From Micromonospora parva (lineage in GTDB: Bacteria > Actinomycetota > Actinomycetes > Mycobacteriales > Micromonosporaceae): a stretch of 64,000 bases of DNA. Positions 47,660 through 56,500 of the stretch are shown piece by piece. Position numbers and translations under genes: made by a program. Numbering within the stretch: position 1 is the stretch's first letter; each line of letters opens with the position of its first letter. Location: assembly GCF_000718515.1 (NCBI RefSeq), contig NZ_JNZS01000005.1, positions 212,397-276,396 on the forward strand. The letters are read 5' to 3'. The notes under the pieces were generated by a model, which did no database searches, had not been told where the DNA came from, and saw only the letters and a list, made by a program, of their open reading frames with translations.

Positions 47660-48361
47660 ATGCCCGACGACGCTCCCGCCCTGGATCTGCTGGCCCTGCT
47701 GCCGGAGCAGTGGCGTGCCGTGCTCACCCCGCACCTCGACCCGGCCCGCACCGCCGCGCTGGGCGAGTTCGTCGCCCGGGAGTACGCGACGCAGACCGTC
47801 TTCCCGCCGCTGGAGGACCTGTTCTCGGCCTACCGGCTCTGCCCGCCGCAGGGCACCCGGGTGCTGATCCTGGGGCAGGATCCCTACCACCGGGCCGGGC
47901 AGGCACACGGGTTGAGCTTCAGCGTCCGTGACGGGGTGACGGTTCCGCCGTCGTTGCGCAACGTCTTCAAGGAGTTGGGCGAGGACGTGGGTGTTCCCAA
48001 GCCGCGTGGCGGCAACCTCAACGGTTGGGCCGCGCAGGGTGTGCTGCTGCTCAACGCGGTGCTGACCGTCCGGCAGGCCACCCCTGGCTCGCACGCCAAC
48101 GCCGGGTGGGAAGAGTTCACCGACGCGACGATCCGTGCGCTGGACGCGGCACCGGAGCGGGTGGTCTTCCTGCTCTGGGGTGGCTACGCCCGTAAGAAGG
48201 CCGCGCTGGTCACCAATCCGCAGCACGTGGTGCTGGAGGCGGGCCACCCCAGCCCGATGAACCCGCGTGGCTTCCTGGGCAGCCGTCCGTTCAGCGCCGC
48301 CAACAAGGCGCTCGCCGACGCCGGCCTGCCCACCATCGACTGGGAGCGCACCGCCGGCTGA
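47660..48361 (+). CDS. udg: uracil-DNA glycosylase, family 1
   Basis: 233-aa DNA-repair glycosylase that removes uracil. The water-activating motif is GQDPYHRAGQAHGLSF (Asp near residue 76) and the DNA-intercalation motif HPSPMNPRGFLGSRPFS, both diagnostic of family 1 (Ung). ATG 47660 is preceded by GAGAGG; a TAGAGT hexamer ~30 bp upstream (starting 47621) could be its -10. Confidence 0.94.
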   Translation: MPDDAPALDLLALLPEQWRAVLTPHLDPARTAALGEFVAREYATQTVFPPLEDLFSAYRLCPPQGTRVLILGQDPYHRAGQAHGLSFSVRDGVTVPPSLRNVFKELGEDVGVPKPRGGNLNGWAAQGVLLLNAVLTVRQATPGSHANAGWEEFTDATIRALDAAPERVVFLLWGGYARKKAALVTNPQHVVLEAGHPSPMNPRGFLGSRPFSAANKALADAGLPTIDWERTAG

Positions 48362-48388
48362 CCGGTGACTCGGCCGGCGGCTGGTTCG

Positions 48389-48427
48389 GCCGGCAGTTGG
48401 CTCAGCCGTCGCTGGCCAACTGCCGGC
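48389..48427 (+). terminator. hairpin after udg overlapping the HTH gene end
   Basis: 13-bp perfect stem GCCGGCAGTTGGC (48389-48401) and GCCAACTGCCGGC (48415-48427). The right arm lies in the 3' codons of the convergent HTH gene, so the hairpin may terminate both. Confidence 0.6.
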
Positions 48428-49106
48428 GCCGGTAGCGGCGTAACAGTTCGGCGGAGCGTGGCTCGCTCAGCTCCAGTTCGACGAGCGGCACCACCCGGTA
48501 ACTCCGCCCGCCGTGGCATACCTCGATGGTCTCGGGCAGTTCGTCGCACATCGTGGCCCTGACCTCCCCGTAGCGGGTCGACCACAGGTGTTCGCCCGGC
48601 TCCTCGGGCTCCAACCACACTCCGCCGAACTCACCCCAGCGGGCGTTCCACCGCTGGCCGTAGTTCGCCTCCAGCCACCGGGTGAACGCTTTGGCGTCCT
48701 GCCAGCGCAGGGCGATCTCCAGTGCGTCGACCGGCACCGGCGCGCCCTGTAGCAACGCCGCGGTGCACCCGGTGATCACCTGCGGGAAGTCGGTGAGTCG
48801 ATCCAGTAGCCGATTCAGCCCCAACCCGTCGATCCGCTCGGCGATCGGCCGGGCGGCCAGGTCGTCGATCTGGGCGTCGAGGTGCGCGTCCAACGGCTCG
48901 ACCCCGACCACCAACTGCACGTCCATCGCGGCAAGCAACCGCTCCAGCACCGCGATGCTGGGCGCTCGCTTGCCGCGTTCGAGCCGGGCCACCACCGCCT
49001 GGTCGACCTCAGCGAGCGCGGCCAACTGACGCTGGCTCAGATCGCGCAGATGTCGTTGCTGCCGCACGGCAGTGCCGAGAAGGGTGGCAAGGCGAGTCGA
49101 TGACAT
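48402..49106 (-). CDS. XRE-family HTH protein with nucleotidyltransferase-like domain
   Basis: 234-aa protein. Residues ~20-62 are an XRE helix-turn-helix (LSQRQLAALAEVDQAVVARLERGKRAPS). The rest resembles the minimal nucleotidyltransferase fold of AbiEii-like proteins (GCTAALLQGAPVPVDALEIAL near residue 113, analogous to GGxAxxxHG...D), followed by a C-terminal segment with WSTRYGEVRATMCDELPETIEV. Start ATG 49106. No partner gene adjoins it. Function unknown; the fold link is my inference from the motif layout. Confidence 0.7.
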   Translation of the reverse strand: MSSTRLATLLGTAVRQQRHLRDLSQRQLAALAEVDQAVVARLERGKRAPSIAVLERLLAAMDVQLVVGVEPLDAHLDAQIDDLAARPIAERIDGLGLNRLLDRLTDFPQVITGCTAALLQGAPVPVDALEIALRWQDAKAFTRWLEANYGQRWNARWGEFGGVWLEPEEPGEHLWSTRYGEVRATMCDELPETIEVCHGGRSYRVVPLVELELSEPRSAELLRRYRRRQLASDG

Positions 49107-49233
49107 CCCGGCATGGTGGGCCGCGGGCGAGATGCCCGCGATCCCGGTACGGCAGATCGGCGGCTAACGGCCGATCTGACGCCGAGAATCGCCGAGCTCA
49201 TGGGCAGGCTCGCGGGATGGCGGGCTTCACTTC

Positions 49234-49287
49234 ATTGAGCGTGATGTCTGTGCGTCATCACGATGACTCACAGACATCACGCTCAAT
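49234..49287. repeat. long near-perfect hairpin
   Basis: 19-bp perfect outer arms: 49234-49252 (ATTGAGCGTGATGTCTGTG) with 49269-49287; one C/T mismatch; then 6-bp inner arms GTCATC/GATGAC around an AC loop. AT-richer than surroundings. In the 390-bp non-coding region 49107-49497. It does not flank a gene end directly (130 bp from the HTH gene start), so it is not an obvious terminator. Confidence 0.85.
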
Positions 49288-49339
49288 AGCGGATGTGGCT
49301 CCAGCGCTCGTCCGTAAGTAACTACGCGGTGGGCCCGAC

Positions 49340-49497
49340 CGCCGGACGGGCTACGGCGGCGGGCAGCGCGAGCGGGGCGAGCGGGCCGGGGCGAGGGCCG
49401 AAGGCGGGCGGTGAGGCGAGGGCGGGGCGAGGGCCGAAGGCGGTGGCGGGGCGGGGCGTGACCGGGGCGCGGGGCGGGGCGGCTAGGCTGGCTTACC
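49340..49497 (+). other. G-rich repeat tract with G-quadruplex potential and tsaB -10
   Basis: A purine-rich tract with repeated GGGCGAGGGCCGAAGGCGG (near 49389 and 49424) and, closer to tsaB, four or more runs of GGGG separated by 1-6 bases. Such runs can form a G-quadruplex on the plus strand. TAGGCT (49484-49489) 8 nt before GTG 49498 is the likely tsaB -10, giving a leaderless mRNA. No gene is supportable here. Confidence 0.6.
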
Positions 49498-50175
49498 GTG
49501 CTCGTACTCGTGGTGGACAGCTCGACGCCCGCGGTCACCGCGGCGCTGGTGGAGGTCTCGGCAGACGGCGTGGCGTCGCGGGCGCAGCGGTGCACCGTCG
49601 ATGCCCGCGCGCACGGTGAGCTGCTCGCGCCCCAGGTGGACGCGGTCCTCGCCGACGCCGACGCGCGTCCGCGTGACCTGACCGCCATCGTCGCCGGGCT
49701 CGGCCCGGGACCGTTCACCGGGCTGCGGGTCGGGCTGGTCACCGCCGCGACCATGGGTCAGGTGCTCGGCATCCCCACGTACGGTGTCTGTTCGTTGGAC
49801 GCCATCGGCTACCCGGCGGCGTCCGGCGCGCCCGTCCTGGCGGGCAGCGATGCGCGGCGCAAGGAGCTCTACTGGGCCGTCTACGACGGCGCCGGTCAGC
49901 GGATCGTCGGGCCTGAGGTGTCCGCACCGGCGGTCGCCGCCGCGCGCGCCCGCGAACTGGGCGCGACGATCGCTGTCGGTGACGGGGCGCACCGGTACGC
50001 CGAGGTCCTGGACCTGCCCGTCCGGGTCGAGCCGCGCTACCCGGATGCGACAGTGCTGGCGCTGCTCGCCGCCGAGCGGATCCGGGCGGGCGCGCCCAGC
50101 GAGCGGCTCACTCCGCTCTACCTGCGCCGCCCCGACGCGGTGGCGGCGACCGGCCGCAAACCGGTCCTGCCATGA
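49498..50175 (+). CDS. tsaB: tRNA t6A synthesis protein TsaB
   Basis: 225-aa ASKHA-fold partner of TsaD. LVLVVDSSTPAVTAALVEV is the N-terminal strand pair, and GLGPGPFTGLRVGLVTAATMGQVLGIP the central motif. GTG 49498 is supported by the -10 directly upstream. It overlaps rimI by 4 bp; tsaB-rimI-tsaD is a standard order. Confidence 0.95.
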   Translation: MLVLVVDSSTPAVTAALVEVSADGVASRAQRCTVDARAHGELLAPQVDAVLADADARPRDLTAIVAGLGPGPFTGLRVGLVTAATMGQVLGIPTYGVCSLDAIGYPAASGAPVLAGSDARRKELYWAVYDGAGQRIVGPEVSAPAVAAARARELGATIAVGDGAHRYAEVLDLPVRVEPRYPDATVLALLAAERIRAGAPSERLTPLYLRRPDAVAATGRKPVLP

Positions 50176-50654
50176 CGGCGGTACGGCTCGAACCGTTCCG
50201 CTGGTGGCACATCGACGACGTGCTGCCGATCGAGGCGGACCTCTTCGGCGCCGAGCAGTGGTCGCCCGCCATGTTCTGGAGCGAACTCGCCAACGGCCAC
50301 CACTACCGGGTCGCCGTCGACCCGGATGGTTCGGTGCTCGGCTACGCCGGACTCGCCGGCGTACCCCCGGACGAGGTCTGGGTGCAGAACATCGCCGTGC
50401 GCCGGGACGCCCAGCGGCGCGGTGTGGGCCGCGCCCTGCTGGAGGAGTTGCTCGCCGAGGCGGCCCGGCGCGACGCCCGCAGCGCCCTGTTGGAGGTCGC
50501 CGTGGACAACGCCGCGGCACAGCGGCTCTACGCGACGTACGGGTTCGAGCCGATCGGGGTGCGCCGCGGCTACTACCAACCAAGCAACACCGACGCGCTG
50601 GTCATGCGGCGCGACGCCGAGCTGACCGGGGACGGACCACGCGACCATGGCTGA
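50172..50654 (+). CDS. rimI: ribosomal protein S18 alanine N-acetyltransferase
   Basis: 160-aa GNAT acetyltransferase. The acetyl-CoA-binding motif is [18 protein letters not shown] (near residue 75), preceded by WVQNIAV and followed by [28 protein letters not shown]. Overlaps tsaB (4 bp) and tsaD (8 bp). The exact target in actinobacteria is less certain than the family. Confidence 0.93.
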   Translation: MTAVRLEPFRWWHIDDVLPIEADLFGAEQWSPAMFWSELANGHHYRVAVDPDGSVLGYAGLAGVPPDEVWVQNIAVRRDAQRRGVGRALLEELLAEAARRDARSALLEVAVDNAAAQRLYATYGFEPIGVRRGYYQPSNTDALVMRRDAELTGDGPRDHG

Positions 50655-51693
50655 CGAACCACTGATCCTGGGTATCGAGACCTCCTGCGACGAGACCGGC
50701 GTCGGCATCGTGCGGGGACACACCCTGCTGGCCGACGCGCTCGCCTCCAGCGTCGAGGAACACGCCCGGTTCGGCGGTGTGGTGCCGGAGGTGGCCAGCC
50801 GGGCACACCTGGAGGCCATCGTGCCGACCATGGACCGGGCACTGACCGAGGCCGGCGTGACGCTTGCCGACATCGACGCGATCGCCGTCACCTCCGGGCC
50901 GGGACTGGCCGGCGCGCTGCTGGTCGGTGTCGCCGCCGCCAAGGGGTACGCGCTCGCCGCCGAGAAACCCGTCTACGGCGTCAACCATCTCGCCGCGCAC
51001 GTCGCGGTGGACACCCTTGAGCACGGCCCGCTGCCCGAGCCCGCCATCGCGCTGCTGGTGTCCGGCGGCCACTCGTCCCTCCTGCTCGTCGACGACCTGG
51101 CCCGGGGTGTCACCCCGCTGGGCGCCACCATCGACGACGCGGCCGGCGAGGCGTTCGACAAGGTCGCCCGGCTGCTCGGGTTGCCGTTCCCGGGCGGTCC
51201 CCCCATCGACCGGGAGGCCCGGGCCGGCGACGCCGCCTCGATCGCCTTCCCCCGGGGCCTGACCGCCGCCAAGGACCTCGCCGCCCACCGGTACGACTTC
51301 TCGTTCTCCGGTCTGAAGACGGCGGTGGCCCGGTGGGTCGAGGCCCGTCAGCGCGCCGGCGAGCCGGTGCCGGTGGCCGACGTGGCCGCGTCCTTCCAGG
51401 AGGCGGTCTGCGACGTCCTCACCAGCAAGGCGCTCGCCGCCTGCCGCGCCCAGGGCATCGAGACCCTGGTCATCGGCGGGGGAGTGGCGGCGAACTCCCG
51501 GCTGCGGGCGATGGCCGAGCAGCGGGCCGAGAAGTACGGCATCCAGGTCCGGGTGCCCCGGCCGAAGCTGTGCACCGACAACGGTGCGATGGTGGCCGCG
51601 CTCGGTTCGCACCTGGTCGCCGCCGGGGTCGCGCCGAGCAGACTGGACCTGCCGGCCGATTCGGCGCTGCCGCTGACCACAGTCAGCGTGTGA
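50647..51693 (+). CDS. tsaD: tRNA N6-adenosine threonylcarbamoyltransferase
   Basis: 348-aa catalytic subunit of t6A synthesis. [15 protein letters not shown] at the N-terminus, the metal-binding VNHLAAHV pair of histidines (near residue 113), [31 protein letters not shown] and the C-terminal [12 protein letters not shown] are all diagnostic. Works with TsaB and TsaE, both in the window. Confidence 0.97.
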   Translation: MADEPLILGIETSCDETGVGIVRGHTLLADALASSVEEHARFGGVVPEVASRAHLEAIVPTMDRALTEAGVTLADIDAIAVTSGPGLAGALLVGVAAAKGYALAAEKPVYGVNHLAAHVAVDTLEHGPLPEPAIALLVSGGHSSLLLVDDLARGVTPLGATIDDAAGEAFDKVARLLGLPFPGGPPIDREARAGDAASIAFPRGLTAAKDLAAHRYDFSFSGLKTAVARWVEARQRAGEPVPVADVAASFQEAVCDVLTSKALAACRAQGIETLVIGGGVAANSRLRAMAEQRAEKYGIQVRVPRPKLCTDNGAMVAALGSHLVAAGVAPSRLDLPADSALPLTTVSV

Positions 51694-51707
51694 CGGGAGC
51701 GGCGGAC

Positions 51708-51962
51708 ATGATCGTGCGGATGTGGGAGGCGCGCGCCGAGGCGTACGGCGTCGCCGACCTGATCACCTGGGTGTGCGACACCGCCCTGCCCGAGGTGGAG
51801 CACGACCCGCTCCACGTCTCCAGCGAGGTCTTCTCCTCCACCGACCACCGCGTGGTGGTCATCTCCAAGTGGCGCAGCAACCCTCGCCCGCTGCCGGACC
51901 CGCCCGCCCTGCTGGTGGCCCGCGCCCCGCACTCCTGGGACTTCACCCAGGTAGACCGCTGA
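51708..51962 (+). CDS. small hypothetical protein, ABM-like
   Basis: 84-aa protein starting MIVRMWEARAEAY and containing SSTDHRVVVISKWRS; the pattern resembles small dimeric alpha-beta-barrel (antibiotic biosynthesis monooxygenase-like) proteins, but the match is by eye. ATG 51708 has GGGAGCGG upstream; GTG 51690 overlapping the tsaD stop is an alternative giving six more residues. Possible fourth gene of the tsaB-rimI-tsaD operon. Confidence 0.65.
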   Translation: MIVRMWEARAEAYGVADLITWVCDTALPEVEHDPLHVSSEVFSSTDHRVVVISKWRSNPRPLPDPPALLVARAPHSWDFTQVDR

Positions 51963-51994
51963 CGCGAGCCACCAACCGCCGCCACCGCTGACCG

Positions 51995-52735
51995 TCAGTT
52001 GCGGCGCAACATCCGGTACGTGGCGATTCCGCCAGTGCCCAGCGCGGCGAGGAAGACCAGCCAGACGACGGTGCTGCTGACCCCGACCTGCGGGCCGGTG
52101 TTTGCGGAGGCGGCGGCCAGCAGCCCGTCCTCACCCGGGGCGGGCAGCGCGGCCGGCGGCAGCTCCGGCCAGCGGACCAGGCCGGTGCTCTCCAGCATCT
52201 GCATGTGGTGCTGGACGAATCCGTTGGCGTCCTCGCAGAGCTTGCGGACCGTGGCGTCCCGGGTGCTGGCCCGGACCGCCCCGATCACCGGGAAGATCTT
52301 GCCGTGGGCGACCCGGAGCCGGGTGACGAAGATCTGGTCGAAGCGGGCGCCGGACGCCTTCTGCATCTCCGCCAGCCAGCCCTTCTGCTCGGCCGTCGGC
52401 TCGGAGGGGATGGTCGCGCCGAGTTTGTTGGCCGCCTCCACGACGAGTTCGTCGAGCTTCTGGTGCTCGTTCGCGATGCCGGCGCCGATCTCCCGGACCT
52501 TCGCCGACTGTCCCTTCTCGGCGGCCATCTGGCCGGCTGGCATCTCCCACAGTCCGGCCAGCCGTACCCCGTTGAGCAGTGTCATGTCGGCGGCGTTGAG
52601 CTGTTGACCACCGGCGGGCGCGGCGACGGCCACTCCGGGCAGGACACCGACCCCCGCGATGATCGCGATGAGCAGCAACGCCGCTCGGTGGGTCCGATTG
52701 CCCAGTCGGCGATGGGCGGATCTGAGCGGTGCCAT
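51995..52735 (-). CDS. DUF4142 protein, exported and membrane-anchored
   Basis: 246-aa protein with an N-terminal signal/TM segment (~18-40; ALLLIAIIAGVGVLPGVAVAAPA), a helical DUF4142 domain (~45-190; MTLLNGVRLAGLWEMPAG, QHHMQMLE near the end) and a C-terminal TM helix with basic end (TVVWLVFLAALGTGGIATYRMLRRN). The domain belongs to a ferritin-like four-helix class with unknown role. ATG 52735 follows a good purine-rich site and avoids non-conserved upstream residues. Confidence 0.85.
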   Translation of the reverse strand: MAPLRSAHRRLGNRTHRAALLLIAIIAGVGVLPGVAVAAPAGGQQLNAADMTLLNGVRLAGLWEMPAGQMAAEKGQSAKVREIGAGIANEHQKLDELVVEAANKLGATIPSEPTAEQKGWLAEMQKASGARFDQIFVTRLRVAHGKIFPVIGAVRASTRDATVRKLCEDANGFVQHHMQMLESTGLVRWPELPPAALPAPGEDGLLAAASANTGPQVGVSSTVVWLVFLAALGTGGIATYRMLRRN

Positions 52736-52821
52736 GTCTGTGGTGCCTCCTCGGTCCGGACCGGATCGCGTCTGGACCGGGCAGCCGTACCTGCCGGTTG
52801 CCCGTCCGCCCACTGGTACGG

Positions 52822-52839
52822 ACTGATCGCGCGATCAGT
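52822..52839. promoter_or_regulatory. 18-bp palindrome upstream of the DUF4142 gene
   Basis: ACTGATCGCGCGATCAGT is a perfect palindrome ~87 bp upstream of the DUF4142 start and 20 bp after the end of the DUF1707 gene. Operator for the former or end-structure for the latter. Confidence 0.4.
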
Positions 52840-52859
52840 TCACCGTCGGGCGGCCCGGA

Positions 52860-53156
52860 TCAGCGGGTGACGGCGAGCAGGCCGCCGAGCAGCAGCAGGG
52901 TGAGCGCCGCGGCGGCGAAGACCATCAGCAACTCCTGACGCCCGCGCCCGACCGAGTCGGCGTCGACGACCGGGTCCGGCAGGGCCGGTAGGTCGCGGGT
53001 CAGCGCGGCCAGGTCGCCGAGGGTGCGCGCGGTCCACACCGCACCGGCCCGCTCGGAGAACTCGTCCAAGGTCAGCCGGCCCGCCGCGGTGTGTTGGTGC
53101 AGCGCGGCGACCACCCGGTTGCGGTCGTCGTCGGAGGCGCGCAGCTCGACATCCAC
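52860..53156 (-). CDS. DUF1707 small membrane protein
   Basis: 98-aa protein. The N-terminal ELRASDDDRNRVVAALHQHTAAGRLTLDEFSERAGAVWTAR-type stretch is the DUF1707 (SHOCT-like) domain; the C-terminus is one TM helix (LLMVFAAAALTLLLLGGLLAV). GTG 53156 is supported by a TACGCT hexamer on the minus strand (forward 53164-53169) 7 nt upstream: a leaderless gene. Function unknown. Confidence 0.88.
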   Translation of the reverse strand: MDVELRASDDDRNRVVAALHQHTAAGRLTLDEFSERAGAVWTARTLGDLAALTRDLPALPDPVVDADSVGRGRQELLMVFAAAALTLLLLGGLLAVTR

Positions 53157-53175
53157 GCCGGACAGCGTACGCGGA

Positions 53176-54357
53176 TCAGCCCACGTCGAGGGGGTCCGCG
53201 AGGAGCCGTTCGAAGGCCAGCTCGGCGGCGCCGATCAGGGGCGCGTCAGCGCCCAGTTTCGGGGTGCGCAGCCGGACGTGTTCCAGGCAGGCGCCGAGCG
53301 CGTTGGAGTTGAGCCGACTGCGGATCTGGGCCGCCGCCGCGAGGTAGAGGTCACGCATGGTCCCACCGAAGATGACCATCTCGGGGTTGAAGATGTTCAC
53401 CAGGTTGGCCACCCCGAAGCCGAGCCAGTCGCCGGCCTGACGGACCGCCGTCTGGGCCCGGGCGTCTCCCCGGTCGGCCGCGTCGAAGACCTCCAACAGT
53501 GCGTCGCGGCCCCGGGCGTCGGAGCGTCCGGCGGCGTGCAGGAGGCCGTGCTCACCGATCTCGGTCTCCCAGCAGCCCCGGGAGCCGCACTCACACGGCC
53601 TGCCGTCGCGGACCACCTTCATGTGGCCGACCTCGCCGCCGTATCCACCGTGGCCGGTCAGTCGACGTCCACCGGCGATGATGCCGGCCCCCACGCCGAC
53701 GTCGCCGTACAGGTAGAGGACGTTGTCGCAACCCGCCGCCACACCCCGGGCGTGCTCGGCGAACGCGGCGACGTCGGCGACGTTGCCCACGGTGATCGGC
53801 ACAGCGATGCCCAACTCGTCGGCGAGAGCCGCGCCGATCGGCTCGTCCACCCAACCGGTGGTGGGGCCGAGCCGGACCAGACCGTCGTCCCGGCGGACCA
53901 TGCCGCAGACGGCGACGCCGGCACCGACGCAGATCGCGTCCGCCGGAACCGTCTGCTGCATCTCCTTGACCGCGCCGGCCAGCAGCGGCGCGGCCTCCGC
54001 GGCCAGCAGGCCGCGTGGCCGGTCCAGATCCCGGCGGTCCAGGACCGCGCCGCCCAGCCCGATCCGGGCCGCGCGCAGGCGGTCCACCTCCACCGAGTAC
54101 GCGTACGCGTAGACCCGGGCCGACTCGGGCCGGACGACGAGTGACGGTCGTCCGGCCCGGCCGGTTTCCTTCGGTGCCCCTTCGCTGACCAGCCCCACTG
54201 CGGACAGGTCGGCGGTGAGCGCGCCGATGGTGCTGCGGTTGAGGCCCAGCGTGGTGGTCAGTTCGGCGCGGGTGGTCGCCCCGTGGACGTGCACGTGCCG
54301 CAGCAGGGCACCGAGGTTCTGCCGTCGGACGTCATCCTGGCTTGGTCCTGGGCGCAT
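53176..54357 (-). CDS. ROK-family transcriptional regulator (XylR-like)
   Basis: 393-aa repressor. N-terminal winged helix (~1-75; RRQNLGALLRHVHVHGATTRAELTTTLGLNRSTIGALTADL) and a ROK sugar-kinase-like domain with the zinc motif CECGSRGCWETEIGEHGL (near residue 252) and GVGAGIIAGGRRLTGHGGYGGEVGHM. It is the last gene of the sugar ABC operon, so it probably represses it and responds to the imported sugar or its phosphate. Confidence 0.92.
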   Translation of the reverse strand: MRPGPSQDDVRRQNLGALLRHVHVHGATTRAELTTTLGLNRSTIGALTADLSAVGLVSEGAPKETGRAGRPSLVVRPESARVYAYAYSVEVDRLRAARIGLGGAVLDRRDLDRPRGLLAAEAAPLLAGAVKEMQQTVPADAICVGAGVAVCGMVRRDDGLVRLGPTTGWVDEPIGAALADELGIAVPITVGNVADVAAFAEHARGVAAGCDNVLYLYGDVGVGAGIIAGGRRLTGHGGYGGEVGHMKVVRDGRPCECGSRGCWETEIGEHGLLHAAGRSDARGRDALLEVFDAADRGDARAQTAVRQAGDWLGFGVANLVNIFNPEMVIFGGTMRDLYLAAAAQIRSRLNSNALGACLEHVRLRTPKLGADAPLIGAAELAFERLLADPLDVG

Positions 54358-54379
54358 GCTGGTGCTACCTCCCGCGCGG

Positions 54380-55642
54380 TCAGCGGGTGCCGGTGGCTGC
54401 CGCGCGGCGGCGGGAGAGCGCGTCGACGCTGGCCGCGAGCAGCAGCACGACGCCGGTGACCACGTACTTGACTCCCGCGCTGTACCCCATCAGGCCCATT
54501 CCGTTTTCGATGACCGCGACCACCGCGCCGCCGAGTACGGCGTCGAGGACGCGGCCCTTGCCACCGAAGAGGCTGGTGCCGCCGATCACCGCCGCGCCGA
54601 CCGCGTAGAGCAGTACGTTACTGCCCCCGGTGTTCGGGTCGACCGAGTTGGCCCGGCTGGCCGCCACGATGCCACCGATGGCGGCCATCGACGAGCAGAT
54701 CATGAAGACCGAGATCCGGATCCGGTCGACCTCGATGCCGGCCCGCCGGGCGGCTTCCCGGTTGCCACCCACGGCGTAGATGTGCCGGCCGTAGCTGGTG
54801 CGTTGCAACACGAAGGTCCCGATGACCAGCAGCACCGCGATGACCGGCACCACGATCGGCACGCCCTTGAGTGAGCTGATCAGGACGTTGCGGCTGCGCT
54901 CCAGGTTGAGCACGTACACGGCGGTGCCGAGGATGACGGCGAGCCCGCCGATCCGCAGCGCCACCACAGCGATCGGGTCGGTGATCAGACCGCGGGCCAC
55001 CCGGGTGCGGTGACGCAGCAGTTGCACCGCCGCGTAGCCGACGACCGCGACGGCGGTCAGCGCCCAGCCCACCGTGGGGGCGAGGTTGCGGTTGGCGATG
55101 GCGACCAGCACCTCGTCGCGGACGGAGATGTTGGTGCCCTCCTTGACGAGCAGCAGCACGACGCCCTGGAAGGCGAGGAAACCGGCGAGGGTGACCACGA
55201 AGGACGGAATGCCGATCTTCGCGACCAGCATGCCGAGCGTGGTGCCGATGACCACGCCGGTGGCGATCGCGGCGAGCACGGCGACCCACCAGGGGTAGCC
55301 GAGCACGGTGACCACATTGGCCAGTACCGCCGCGCAGACGCCGCTGGCGAAGCCGGCGGAGAGGTCGATCTCGCCGAGCAGCAGCACGAAGACCAGACCC
55401 ATCGCGATCAGCGTGACCGCCGCGCCCTGGGTGAAGAGGTTGGCGAAGTTGCCGGCGGACAGGAACGACGACGGCCGCATGATGGCGAAGACGGTGCAGA
55501 GCACGATCAGGCCGAGCACGGCCGGCAGCGCGCCGACGTCGCCACCGCGTACCCGACTCAGGTAGGTGCGGGCGTGGCCTCCGACGGTCGGCGGGGGTGT
55601 GACGGCGGCGGGGCCGTCCTTCCGCACGGCGGTGGTGGTCAT
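54380..55642 (-). CDS. sugar ABC transporter permease (XylH type)
   Basis: 420-aa permease of the xylose/ribose class (BPD_transp_2), about ten TM helices after a cytoplasmic N-terminus of ~35 residues. LLGEIDLSAGFASGVCA, RRAGIEVDRIRISVFMICS and GGTSLFGGKGRVLDAVLGG are family hallmarks. The ATG overlaps the ATPase stop. Typical XylH length. Confidence 0.93.
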   Translation of the reverse strand: MTTTAVRKDGPAAVTPPPTVGGHARTYLSRVRGGDVGALPAVLGLIVLCTVFAIMRPSSFLSAGNFANLFTQGAAVTLIAMGLVFVLLLGEIDLSAGFASGVCAAVLANVVTVLGYPWWVAVLAAIATGVVIGTTLGMLVAKIGIPSFVVTLAGFLAFQGVVLLLVKEGTNISVRDEVLVAIANRNLAPTVGWALTAVAVVGYAAVQLLRHRTRVARGLITDPIAVVALRIGGLAVILGTAVYVLNLERSRNVLISSLKGVPIVVPVIAVLLVIGTFVLQRTSYGRHIYAVGGNREAARRAGIEVDRIRISVFMICSSMAAIGGIVAASRANSVDPNTGGSNVLLYAVGAAVIGGTSLFGGKGRVLDAVLGGAVVAVIENGMGLMGYSAGVKYVVTGVVLLLAASVDALSRRRAAATGTR

Positions 55643-56457
55643 CGGACGCCTCCTGAGATCGAGTCGGCCGGCTGCGGGCCGTCGCCGTTGCTGCCCGGGT
55701 CGGTGGCGAGGCCGAGCCCGCCCGAGCGCCCGGCGGTGATCAGCTCGACCACCTGGGCGTGGGTGATGTCGGTGGTCTTCACCTGGGCGACCATCTGGCC
55801 GAGGTACAGCGCGGCGATCCGGTCGGAGACGGCGAAGACGTCGTTCATGTTGTGCGAGATGAGCACCACGGCCAGGCCGTTGTCGGCGAGGCGGCGGACC
55901 AGTTCGAGCACCTGGGCGGTCTGTGCCACGCCGAGCGCCGCGGTGGGCTCGTCCAGGATGACCAGCTTGCTGTTCCAGAGCACCGCCTTGGCGATGGCCA
56001 CGGTCTGGCGCTGACCGCCGGAGAGGCTGGAGACGTGCTGGCGAAGTGACGTGACGGTGCGGATGGAGAGCCCCGCCAGCGTTTCGGCGGCGAGCTGTTC
56101 CATGGTCGGCTCGTCCAGGACGATGCCGCTGCGCTTCTCCCGGCCGAGGAACATGTTCTGCACGATGTCCAGGTTGTCGCAGAGCGCGAGGTCCTGGTAG
56201 ACGACCTCGATGCCGAGCGTGGCGGCGTCGCGGGGGCTGCCGATGTGTACCGGTTCACCGTTGAACAGGAACTCTCCGGCGTCGATGGGGTGGATGCCGC
56301 TGATGCACTTCACCAGGGTCGACTTGCCGGCGCCGTTGTCGCCGACCAGTGCGGTCACTTCGCCCGGGTGGACGGTCAGGGCGACGTCGCGGAGCACCTG
56401 GACGGGACCGAAGCTCTTGTCGATCCCGCGGAGTTCCAGCAGGGGAGTCGCGGACAC
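55639..56457 (-). CDS. sugar ABC transporter ATPase, single domain
   Basis: 272-aa nucleotide-binding protein of the carbohydrate uptake-2 class. Walker A GDNGAGKSTL (near residue 38), Q-loop VYQDLALCDNLD, signature LSGGQRQTVAIAKA, Walker B LVILDEPTAALG, switch His ISHNMNDVF. XylG/RbsA proteins usually have two such domains (~500 aa); here one only, so the transporter must use a homodimer. The acidic/Gly-Pro-rich last ~30 residues are not conserved. GTG 56457 follows AAGGAG. Confidence 0.92.
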   Translation of the reverse strand: MSATPLLELRGIDKSFGPVQVLRDVALTVHPGEVTALVGDNGAGKSTLVKCISGIHPIDAGEFLFNGEPVHIGSPRDAATLGIEVVYQDLALCDNLDIVQNMFLGREKRSGIVLDEPTMEQLAAETLAGLSIRTVTSLRQHVSSLSGGQRQTVAIAKAVLWNSKLVILDEPTAALGVAQTAQVLELVRRLADNGLAVVLISHNMNDVFAVSDRIAALYLGQMVAQVKTTDITHAQVVELITAGRSGGLGLATDPGSNGDGPQPADSISGGVR

Positions 56458-56500
56458 GGGGGTCTCCTTCTTAAGGGAGGGTCGGGGCCCGTCCGGCGGG

